DNA from: Flavobacterium sp.
GTDB taxonomy: Bacteria > Bacteroidota > Bacteroidia > Flavobacteriales > Flavobacteriaceae
Reading direction: 5' to 3'
NCBI GenBank assembly: GCA_004296145.1
Contig: SEBM01000263.1
Span: forward strand, 1 to 6,002
Length of the DNA: 6,002 bases
Part shown: positions 1 through 6,002 of the stretch, piece by piece
How the letters are laid out: each line of letters starts with the position of its first letter
Numbering within the stretch: position 1 is the first letter of the stretch
Notes under the pieces: model-generated
Seen by the model: the letters and a program-made list of their open reading frames with translations, nothing else
The model's database searches: none
What the model was told of the DNA's origin: nothing
Translations under genes and position numbers: made by a program

Positions 1-29
1 CATTATTAACTTTTTTATCATAGTTTCTA

Positions 30-72
30 AAAAGAAAAGCTCAATTCTAATTACGAATTGGGCTTTTCTTTT
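30..72 (+). terminator. Intrinsic terminator of an upstream gene
   Basis: An 18-bp stem (arms 30-47 and 55-72) with a single G-U wobble encloses a 7-nt loop (48-54). The 5' arm is A-rich and the 3' arm ends in CTTTTCTTTT, which gives the U-tract. The A-rich and U-rich flanks make it potentially bidirectional, but nothing on the minus strand to its right needs it. It most likely ends a + strand gene lying left of the window. Possible stops for that gene are TAA at 7-9 or TAG at 21-23, and too little sequence is present to choose between them. Confidence 0.88.
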
Positions 73-275
73 ATAATCAAAAACCAAAATTTTATCCATT
101 TTTCAAATAATAAAATGACACGCAATAAGATTTTAAGTATTAAAATCAGAACATCTTATATTGGGATTTTAATTTGACTAAAGAATTGCAAATCAGAATT
201 GTTAAAAATGATAATTGTTGCATTCATTTAGACATCCACTCTAATAAAAGTACAGATAGTATAATTACTAGTGTT
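73..275. other. AT-rich intergenic region with inverted repeats, no gene
   Basis: About 200 bases of very AT-rich sequence separate the upstream terminator from the kinase promoter. I see no convincing gene. The longest start-to-stop run noticed is 20 codons (115-177), without a ribosome-binding site. Three related 8-bp elements occur: GATTTTAA at 129-136, its complement TTAAAATC at 140-147, and GATTTTAA again at 165-172. The middle element could pair with either flank, giving a tight hairpin (3-nt loop) or a wider one (17-nt loop). This could be a regulator site or simply AT-rich chance. Confidence 0.5.
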
Positions 276-283
276 TATCTTTG
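276..283 (+). promoter_or_regulatory. Bacteroidota-type -7 promoter box (TATCTTTG)
   Basis: TATCTTTG matches the Bacteroidota housekeeping -7 consensus TAnnTTTG exactly. I could not find a convincing -33 TTG/TTTG element at the expected distance upstream, so the call rests on one half-site. Transcription would start roughly at 286-291. That is only a few bases before the ATG at 294 but about 45 bases before the ATG at 333, and it bears on the choice of start codon for the kinase. Confidence 0.55.
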
Positions 284-332
284 CAAATTCTAAATGAATA
301 TTTTAAATTTATATTCTACCATTTTAATACCT

Positions 333-2318
333 ATGGATACTAAATTCCCAATACCACACAACGAATCTGAAAGACTTGCAGCATTAAGACGTTATAATAT
401 TCTTGATACACTTCCTGAGAGTGCTTTTGATGATGCCACAAAACTTGTTTCATATATCTGCGGCGTGCCAATCGCGCATATTTCATTTATAGACGAAAAC
501 AGACAATGGTTTAAATCAGAAATTGGTGTCGGAGTGTCTGAAGTGCCAAGGGAAATTTCATTCTGCCAGTATACCATTATGGATTCTAAAATGGTTGAAA
601 TTCCGGATACTCACTTAAACGACCGATTTAAAGATGACCCGAATGTAACCGGCGGATTTAAAGTGAGATTCTACGCAGGAATTCCGCTTACAACACCAGA
701 CGGACATAATATTGGGACGTTGTGCGCTATTGATCATGTTACAAAAGAACTTAACGAAAACCAGCGAAATGCCCTTTCGATTGTAGCAAAACACGTTATA
801 AACCAATTAGAATTAGGAACAAAAAACTTTGAACTTGATACTCAGAAAAATATTGCCGAACGCGCGGTACTGGCAAAAGATAGTTTTCTGGCCAATATGA
901 GCCATGAAATCAGGACGCCGCTAAATGCAATTATAGGTTTTACAGATCTATTGGCACAAACCACACTCGATTCTGTGCAGCGTGATTATATTGACAGCGT
1001 TCAAATTGCAGGTGAAAATCTCCTTATTATTATCAATGATATTTTGGATCTTTCTAAAATTGAATCGGGAAATCTTACTATTGACCAACAACCTTTCAAT
1101 TTAAAAAAGACCTTAAAACATGTTTATAATTTACTTAAAGTAAAAGTTCCTAAAGATGTAGAATTCAATCTTTTCCTTGATGCCGATATGCCGGATATCG
1201 TAATTGGTGACCAGGGAAGATTAAACCAGATTCTGGTAAACCTAACCGGTAATGCGCTTAAGTTTACTCAGGAAGGTGACGTTACTATTTCTGTAAAAAA
1301 AGTGGAAGAAACCGCTGAACATTATTCGCTTAGGTTTACAGTTAAAGATACCGGAATTGGAATTCATAAAGACAAATTAAAAACCATTTTTGAACGCTTT
1401 ACACAAGCTGAAGAAAGCACAACCAGAAAATTTGGAGGTACAGGTCTTGGGCTAAATATAGTTAAACAATTGGTTGAACTACACGATGCTAAGATTCAGG
1501 TAAAAAGCCAGGAAGGTCGCGGTTCAGAATTTTTCTTTGTTCTTTCTTACAAAAAAGCAGATGAAACAGAAAACGTGGTCAAACCATTATCAAAAGCCTC
1601 CCTTGGAAAACTCAATATTTTGCTTTGTGAAGACAATGTTTTAAACCAAAAACTCGTTAGAAGTGTTATTACAAATTTTGGTTTTGAATTGGATATCGCT
1701 GATAATGGTGAAGAAGGAATCGAATTATTGTCTAAAAATGAATATGATTTGGTTTTAATGGATCTGCAAATGCCTGTCAAAGACGGATACCAGACGACAG
1801 AATATATTCGTAACGAAATGAAATCGAGTATTCCGATTATTGCTATGACGGCACATTCGCTTGTTGGAGAACAGGAACGCTGTTATAATGTGGGAATGGA
1901 TGGTTATGTGCCAAAACCTTTCAAACAGGCTGTCCTTTTAGAAGCTATAAAAAAAGTAATGACAAAGGATAAGGAACAGCCAAAAAAGATAAAAGTAGAT
2001 CTTTCTTTTCTAGAAGAAATGTCTGGCGGTGATGCTGATTTTATGAAAGAAATGATACATCTTTTTATAGATAAAATTCCAAATGAAGCGACACAGCTCG
2101 ATGACCATTTTAAGAATAATGATACTGACGCAGTAAGAAGACTGGCGCATAATATGAGATCGAGTCTTGATATGTTTATGCTGGAAGATCTTAGCAAATG
2201 TTTGTCTGTTATTGAAGAAGAAGCAAGAATTGGAGAATTTACCACCGAAACTGTAAATAGTTTAAACATTTTACATTGTGGTATTACTGATGTAGTAAAA
2301 AGTTTAAAGGAGCTATGA
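333..2318 (+). CDS. Soluble GAF-domain hybrid histidine kinase (GAF-HisKA-HATPase-REC-Hpt)
   Basis: This is a cytoplasmic hybrid sensor kinase. Numbered from the ATG at 333 (661 aa), the domains run as follows. An N-terminal GAF sensor covers about 28-160. HisKA has the H-box MSHEIRTPLN with phospho-accepting His191. HATPase_c follows with the N-box (Asn307), DTGIGI (Asp339) and GGTGLGL (368-374). The receiver has acidic pair Glu433/Asp434, phospho-acceptor Asp477, Thr506 and Lys528. A C-terminal Hpt domain (about 556-655) has His606 in AHNMRSSL. No membrane segment or signal peptide is visible, so the stimulus is probably intracellular. The frame opens at 294 (674 aa), but the family typically begins at MDTKFPIP, and a -7 box ends only 10 bases before 294, so I prefer 333. 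The ligand is unknown. No frameshift is seen and all catalytic residues are present. The Hpt motif is slightly divergent (Arg-Ser where Lys-Gly is usual). The likely output partner is the receiver gene immediately downstream. Confidence 0.93.
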   Translation: MDTKFPIPHNESERLAALRRYNILDTLPESAFDDATKLVSYICGVPIAHISFIDENRQWFKSEIGVGVSEVPREISFCQYTIMDSKMVEIPDTHLNDRFKDDPNVTGGFKVRFYAGIPLTTPDGHNIGTLCAIDHVTKELNENQRNALSIVAKHVINQLELGTKNFELDTQKNIAERAVLAKDSFLANMSHEIRTPLNAIIGFTDLLAQTTLDSVQRDYIDSVQIAGENLLIIINDILDLSKIESGNLTIDQQPFNLKKTLKHVYNLLKVKVPKDVEFNLFLDADMPDIVIGDQGRLNQILVNLTGNALKFTQEGDVTISVKKVEETAEHYSLRFTVKDTGIGIHKDKLKTIFERFTQAEESTTRKFGGTGLGLNIVKQLVELHDAKIQVKSQEGRGSEFFFVLSYKKADETENVVKPLSKASLGKLNILLCEDNVLNQKLVRSVITNFGFELDIADNGEEGIELLSKNEYDLVLMDLQMPVKDGYQTTEYIRNEMKSSIPIIAMTAHSLVGEQERCYNVGMDGYVPKPFKQAVLLEAIKKVMTKDKEQPKKIKVDLSFLEEMSGGDADFMKEMIHLFIDKIPNEATQLDDHFKNNDTDAVRRLAHNMRSSLDMFMLEDLSKCLSVIEEEARIGEFTTETVNSLNILHCGITDVVKSLKEL

Positions 2319-2392
2319 TAAAAGAGAAATATACTCTAGCTTTACGTAAGAAAATATCACAAATTTGAGTTTACTCAGAAGAATTTAAATAA
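2319..2392 (+). other. Gap between kinase and receiver genes: possible leader ORF and weak hairpin
   Basis: This 74-nt gap has no intrinsic terminator and no TAnnTTTG box, so read-through from the kinase gene is plausible. A 17-codon ORF (2315-2368, MIKEKYTLALRKKISQI) overlaps the kinase stop as ATGA and follows AAAGGAG (2306-2312), although the spacing to its ATG is only 2 nt. A small hairpin (arms 2364-2369 and 2374-2379, one G-U pair, loop TTTA) lies 13 nt upstream of the receiver ATG. It has no U-tract and is too weak to be called a terminator. Confidence 0.4.
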
Positions 2393-2758
2393 ATGAGAAT
2401 AATTTTAGCCGAAGATAATGATATCCTACGCAGATCATTATCTTTTTTCCTTGAATCTAAAGGATTTACTGTAGATCAGTTTGCTGACGGTAAGGACGCT
2501 CTGAATGCAATTGAATCAAATAATTATAACCTGATACTGACAGATATAAACATGCCCGGTGTAAGCGGAATGGAAATTACACAATTTGTTAGAAAAAGCA
2601 TTGGTTCTGATGTTCCGATCATAATATTCACTTCTTCTGGTGTAGAACAGACGGAGCTGGATTGTTTTGATATAGGTGCTAACGAATTTATTGCCAAACC
2701 TGTAAGTCCGGCTGTGCTTTTGGTCAGAATCAATAAATTATTAAATACACGCGTTTAA
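2393..2758 (+). CDS. Stand-alone receiver-domain response regulator (CheY-like)
   Basis: This 121-aa protein is a single REC domain with no DNA-binding or enzymatic output domain. The signature residues are present: acidic pair Glu7/Asp8 in ILAEDND, phospho-acceptor Asp51 in LTDINMPG, Thr80 in IIIFTSSG, and Lys102 followed by Pro103 in AKPV. Proteins of this kind act by phosphorylation-dependent docking onto a partner, or as intermediates in a phosphorelay. It lies 74 nt after a hybrid kinase ending in an Hpt domain, so it is the natural final Asp acceptor. Its TAA overlaps the ATG of the outer-membrane protein gene by one base (TAATG at 2756-2760), indicating translational coupling to the export genes. 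A role in steering the polysaccharide machinery is inferred from this context only. Confidence 0.93.
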   Translation: MRIILAEDNDILRRSLSFFLESKGFTVDQFADGKDALNAIESNNYNLILTDINMPGVSGMEITQFVRKSIGSDVPIIIFTSSGVEQTELDCFDIGANEFIAKPVSPAVLLVRINKLLNTRV

Positions 2759-3972
2759 TGAAGTTTATATATTATTCAATCGTATTTTTATTCATTTCAT
2801 CTTCTGTGTTGGCGCAGGAAATTGATTATGATGCGACTATGGCAAAGGCTAAAACGGAAGTTGAAAATGGACGTTATGATAACGCCCTTTCCCTGATTGC
2901 CCCATTACGCGAAAAATTTCCTGAAAATGAAGATGTAAAAATTTATGCCGGACGCATTTACAGCTGGAAAAAAGATTATAAAACTGCTATAGAAATATTA
3001 TCTCCAATGACAGACAGGGTTAATCCAAATCAGGAAGCTTTGCTGGCCATTATCAATGTCTACAACTGGTCTGAACAATTTGAGAAATGCATTGATTATT
3101 GCGATAAATATCTGGTAATTGATCCCATTGCTACTGATGTTATTTTAATTAAAATCAATGCTCTGGAAAAACTGAATCGTGATCAGGAAGCTTCGGCACT
3201 TATAGAAAAGGTTTACGCAACTGATAACAGCAGCCAGAAAATTTCAGCATTGCGAACGCTAATTGGCCGTAAATCAAAAAATGCCGTTGCGGTTTCGTAT
3301 TTAAACATTTCTACTTATGATCCCGGGCAAGCTCCAATGCATTACGGATATGTAGAGTATGCGCATAAATTCAGTAAATCGTCACTTGTTGGCCGTGCAA
3401 ATGTCGGGCACGTAAATAATGACACGCAAATGTTGTTTGAAGCCGATTATTATCAAACATTTTCCAAAAGAAATTATTTGTATGTAAATGCAGGAGTTTC
3501 AACCGGAGAAACTATATTTCCTGTTTCAAAAATCGGTGCTGAATATTATTTTACACCACAGAAACATTTTGATTTCTCATTAGGAGGCCGTTACCTTCAT
3601 TTTCAAACAGATGATGTAACCTTAGTAACAGGACAGGCAGCATACCGTTTTCATGCTTTTACCATTGCCTACCGACCTTATTATGACACTTCAAACGAGT
3701 TGTTTTCTCATGTTTTAAGTTTTGAAAAAACAAATGAAGAAAAAGAAAACCTGATCAGGTTTGAACTTCAATACGGAAATGTACCTTACTTATATCTTTA
3801 TAATAATTTTGTTGAACCACTAAAAGCCTACAGAGCCGGAATACAATACCAACAGCGTATTGGGAATTCTTTTTTTGTGAGACCGGTTCTTCTTTACGAA
3901 TATGAAGAATATTTGCCAGATGAATATCGCCACAAACTCAATGCCCAAATAATTATTACAAAACGTTTTTAA
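2758..3972 (+). CDS. YaiO-type outer-membrane protein: TPR region plus C-terminal beta barrel
   Basis: This 404-aa protein starts with a clear Sec signal peptide (MKFIYYSIVF followed by a hydrophobic stretch and VLA|QE, cleavage predicted after Ala19). There is no lipobox cysteine. Residues about 24-157 form TPR-like helical repeats (the stretches at 26-59, 60-93, 94-127 and 128-157), which would sit in the periplasm. Residues about 177-404 alternate polar and aromatic residues, as in beta strands rich in Tyr and Gly, and end in the terminal Phe typical of outer-membrane barrels (ITKRF). The pattern matches the YaiO outer-membrane barrel family, including GAEYYF near 260 and the YRPYYD segment near 305. 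The arrangement recalls PgaA (periplasmic TPRs feeding a barrel), suggesting export or anchoring of a glycan, but the barrel is smaller. The start is fixed by the 1-nt overlap with the receiver gene. Substrate unknown. Confidence 0.87.
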   Translation: MKFIYYSIVFLFISSSVLAQEIDYDATMAKAKTEVENGRYDNALSLIAPLREKFPENEDVKIYAGRIYSWKKDYKTAIEILSPMTDRVNPNQEALLAIINVYNWSEQFEKCIDYCDKYLVIDPIATDVILIKINALEKLNRDQEASALIEKVYATDNSSQKISALRTLIGRKSKNAVAVSYLNISTYDPGQAPMHYGYVEYAHKFSKSSLVGRANVGHVNNDTQMLFEADYYQTFSKRNYLYVNAGVSTGETIFPVSKIGAEYYFTPQKHFDFSLGGRYLHFQTDDVTLVTGQAAYRFHAFTIAYRPYYDTSNELFSHVLSFEKTNEEKENLIRFELQYGNVPYLYLYNNFVEPLKAYRAGIQYQQRIGNSFFVRPVLLYEYEEYLPDEYRHKLNAQIIITKRF

Positions 3973-3974
3973 TT

Positions 3975-4805
3975 ATGAATGAACTGTGGGAAGTATACAA
4001 AAGTAAAACTTGGGTAGAACCGTTTCTAACCACTTGTATTGATCTGTTCATAGCAACGTCATTTGTGCTTTATTTACTCATTACGTGGAGCCGAAATAAA
4101 AAAATTAAAAGAGAAAGGTTAAGAATCGAATACAATACCATTATTGAGAAATTAATGTTTTCGATGATTTTTCAGGATTTGTCTTTTTCAGAAATTCAGG
4201 AAGATAAAGATTATACTGTCCTGATTAAAAAACCTTTTTTCAGAGCCGTTTTGACCGAATCTATTATTGATCTTCATAAAAACTACGAAGGCGTTTATGC
4301 CAAAAAACTGGAAGAATTTTATAAGGAATCAGGATTAATAAATAAATCGCTTACAAAGCTTAAAAACCTAAAATGGGAAGTAAAGTGTAAAGGAATTACT
4401 GAACTTGCCGAAATGAATGTTACAGATGCTTTTGAAAGTATATTAAACGTATCCAAAGGAAGAAACAAAACACTAAAAATCACTGCCTTAAATGCCTGTA
4501 TAAAACTCGCAGGAACAAAAGGAATTGTTCATCTGACTGAACATCCCTATCCTATCGATGACTGGACGCAGATTAATATCATAAATGCATTTAAAAAACA
4601 TGATATTGGCGACACAAAAGGTGTTGAACTTTTACTTGAATCTCAAAACACAACTGTCATTGCGCTTGGACTTAAGCTTATTAAAGAATTAAAGCTTTCG
4701 CAAAAAGTACCATATGTGGCTCAATTAGCGGCCAAAGCGCCCAATACATTCATACAATACGAAGCTCAAAATGTATTGCAGGTATTTAACAGTTTAACTT
4801 TATAA
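3975..4805 (+). CDS. Membrane-anchored HEAT-repeat protein
   Basis: This 276-aa protein has one predicted transmembrane helix at about residues 18-38, followed at once by a strongly basic stretch (RNKKIKRERLR, 40-50). By the positive-inside rule this places the C-terminal 235 residues in the cytoplasm. From about 134 to the end the sequence reads as tandem helical pairs of about 30 residues (134-163, 164-193, 196-224, 225-254 and a partial last one), consistent with HEAT-like repeats. Such repeats usually serve as protein-binding scaffolds, and no catalytic motif is visible. Its ATG is 2 nt after the stop of the YaiO-type gene, and the glycosyltransferase begins 3 nt after its own stop. It therefore sits between the two halves of a putative glycan machine. 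An adaptor role, perhaps bridging receiver and synthase, is inference. Residues 50-130 match nothing I recognise. Confidence 0.8.
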   Translation: MNELWEVYKSKTWVEPFLTTCIDLFIATSFVLYLLITWSRNKKIKRERLRIEYNTIIEKLMFSMIFQDLSFSEIQEDKDYTVLIKKPFFRAVLTESIIDLHKNYEGVYAKKLEEFYKESGLINKSLTKLKNLKWEVKCKGITELAEMNVTDAFESILNVSKGRNKTLKITALNACIKLAGTKGIVHLTEHPYPIDDWTQINIINAFKKHDIGDTKGVELLLESQNTTVIALGLKLIKELKLSQKVPYVAQLAAKAPNTFIQYEAQNVLQVFNSLTL

Positions 4806-4808
4806 GAA

Positions 4809-6002
4809 ATGACTTTTTTTAATACGGAATTGACAACCTTTATTGATATATATCTGCTCCTTATTCTTGGTTATGCGATATTGATTATGTCGTCCTATCT
4901 TATACTGGCGTATCTTTCTACAAAAGCATTAAGAGCATATCTTAAAAAAAACAGCTTTGTCGATTATCATGTACTGCTTACAAGTGAATTTGCGCCTAAG
5001 CTTTCGCTAATTGCACCCGCTTATAATGAAGGTTTTACAATTGAAGAAAATGTAAAATCCCTGCTTTCACTAAACTATAATAACTATGAAGTAATTGTGG
5101 TAAATGACGGAAGCAAAGATAACTCGATGGAAATCCTAATCAGGACTTATGATCTTGTCCTGACTGATTTAGACATTCATCAAAAAATTGAAACAAAAAA
5201 AATTAAAGGTTTATATACGTCCAGAAATGCTGCCTACAAAAAACTTATTGTAGTTGACAAAGAAAACGGAGGAAAAGCCGATGCCCTAAATGTTGGGTTA
5301 AACATTGCACAGAATCCGTATGTGGTGTGTATTGATGTCGATTGTATCCTTGATAAAGATTCATTGCTCAAACTCGCTAAACCATTTTTAGAATCTTACG
5401 GAAAACGAATAATTGCTACTGGAGGCGTCGTACGAATTGCCAATCAGTGTATTATAAAAAACGGCCGTTTGGTTGAAGTAAATATACCGGATGTGATGTT
5501 GCCACGAATTCAGGTTTTAGAATATCTGAGAGCTTTTCTTTTGGGAAGAATGGCCTGGGGACGCCTTGACGGACTTTTATTAATAAGTGGTGCGTTTGGT
5601 GCTTTTGATAAGGAAATAGCTTTGCTGGCGGGTGGTTATAATAAAAAAACCGTTGGCGAAGACATGGAACTTGTGGTAAGAATGCGTCGTTATATGCTTG
5701 AAAATAAACTACCTTATACCGTTTGTTACATACCAGATCCACTTTGTTGGACAGAGGCTCCCGAAGATTCCAAAATATTCAAAAAACAACGCAGCCGCTG
5801 GATGAGAGGAACAATCGAGACGCTGAGTATTCACAAAACGATGTTTCTTAATCCAAGATACAAACTACTCGGAATGATAAGTATTCCGTACTGGACTTTG
5901 TTTGAATTTCTCGCTCCGGGTATAGAAGCCGCAGGTCTTATCATAACAATCGTCTTTTTTGCATTAGGTTTACTAAACTGGCATTTTTTTCTGCTGCTTT
6001 TG
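4809..6002 (+). CDS. Processive-type family 2 glycosyltransferase (3' end beyond window)
   Basis: The frame is open from the ATG at 4809 to the window edge (398 codons) with no stop. The fold is GT-A, of the PgaC/cellulose-synthase/hyaluronan-synthase type. An N-terminal membrane helix spans about 12-36. Next comes a cytoplasmic catalytic domain with LIAPAYNE (67-74), the nucleotide-binding DGS (Asp100), NGGKADALN (153-161), the metal-binding Asp176-Val-Asp178, the likely catalytic-base motif GED (Asp285), and QRSRW (327-331), the Q..RW hallmark of polymerising enzymes. Further hydrophobic segments begin at about 358, with more expected beyond the edge. It would use a UDP-sugar to build and translocate a polysaccharide, but the sugar cannot be told from sequence. 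Between DGS and GGK lies a stretch of about 50 residues that looks longer than in PgaC. Its ATG is 3 nt after the HEAT-protein stop with no real Shine-Dalgarno, which is consistent with coupling. Confidence 0.92.
   Translation, partial: MTFFNTELTTFIDIYLLLILGYAILIMSSYLILAYLSTKALRAYLKKNSFVDYHVLLTSEFAPKLSLIAPAYNEGFTIEENVKSLLSLNYNNYEVIVVNDGSKDNSMEILIRTYDLVLTDLDIHQKIETKKIKGLYTSRNAAYKKLIVVDKENGGKADALNVGLNIAQNPYVVCIDVDCILDKDSLLKLAKPFLESYGKRIIATGGVVRIANQCIIKNGRLVEVNIPDVMLPRIQVLEYLRAFLLGRMAWGRLDGLLLISGAFGAFDKEIALLAGGYNKKTVGEDMELVVRMRRYMLENKLPYTVCYIPDPLCWTEAPEDSKIFKKQRSRWMRGTIETLSIHKTMFLNPRYKLLGMISIPYWTLFEFLAPGIEAAGLIITIVFFALGLLNWHFFLLLL

Noticed and set aside
1..23. Possible last codons of an upstream gene (TAA at 7-9 or TAG at 21-23)
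   Set aside because: The terminator implies such a gene, but two to six codons are too few to choose a frame or assign anything.
115..177. 20-codon ORF in the kinase promoter region
   Set aside because: No ribosome-binding site, composition like the surrounding AT-rich DNA, and overlap with the inverted repeats. No support for coding.
392..806. Two minus-strand ORFs of about 60 codons inside the kinase gene
   Set aside because: They lie opposite the well-supported GAF coding frame and show no domain or promoter. Treated as chance antisense frames.
1547..2269. Minus-strand ORFs opposite the REC and Hpt parts of the kinase
   Set aside because: The + strand frame carries all conserved residues. 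The antisense products are low-complexity Ser/Leu-rich shadows.
2342..2349. Perfect 8-bp palindrome TTACGTAA as an operator
   Set aside because: Single short palindrome with no promoter element nearby and no second copy noticed. Expected by chance at this AT content.
2364..2379. Hairpin between kinase and receiver genes as a terminator
   Set aside because: Only 6 bp with one wobble pair and no U-tract, so it is not a credible intrinsic terminator.
2524..2733. 69-codon minus-strand ORF inside the receiver gene
   Set aside because: Fully contained within a conserved REC domain on the + strand.
5452..5742. 96-codon minus-strand ORF
   Set aside because: Opposite the glycosyltransferase frame, which carries the GED motif and continues unbroken to the window edge. 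No independent evidence.
1..6002. Mobile elements, CRISPR arrays, tRNA or rRNA genes
   Set aside because: No transposase, terminal repeats, spaced direct repeats or RNA-gene-like folds were seen by reading.

Overview
The window looks like chromosomal DNA of a Bacteroidota species, most likely a Flavobacterium or close relative. The evidence is AT-rich sequence, a -7 box of the Bacteroidota sigma-factor type (TAnnTTTG) ahead of the first gene, almost no Shine-Dalgarno sequences, and protein families typical of that group. This placement is inferred from sequence style and has not been tested by phylogeny.

Layout, all on the + strand. Positions 1-72 hold the end of an upstream transcription unit: a strong intrinsic terminator whose own gene lies outside or barely inside the left edge. 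Positions 73-332 are a non-coding AT-rich promoter region. Next is a soluble hybrid histidine kinase (GAF-HisKA-HATPase-REC-Hpt, stop at 2318). After a 74-nt gap come four genes packed almost end to end: a stand-alone receiver protein (2393-2758), a TPR plus beta-barrel outer-membrane protein of the YaiO type (2758-3972), a membrane-anchored HEAT-repeat protein (3975-4805), and a processive-type family 2 glycosyltransferase (4809 to beyond 6002, cut by the window edge).

How the genes may work together (inference). The kinase carries every phosphorylation site of a His-Asp-His-Asp phosphorelay except the final Asp, and the stand-alone receiver next door supplies that. The other three genes resemble a cut-down PgaABCD/NfrAB-like machine for making and exporting an extracellular polysaccharide: an inner-membrane polymerising glycosyltransferase, an outer-membrane TPR/barrel export protein, and an anchored cytoplasmic repeat protein that could dock the receiver onto the synthase. 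In Proteobacteria such synthases are commonly controlled by cyclic di-GMP. Here the gene order suggests direct control by a phosphorylated receiver through protein contact. That is the candidate undescribed system in this window.
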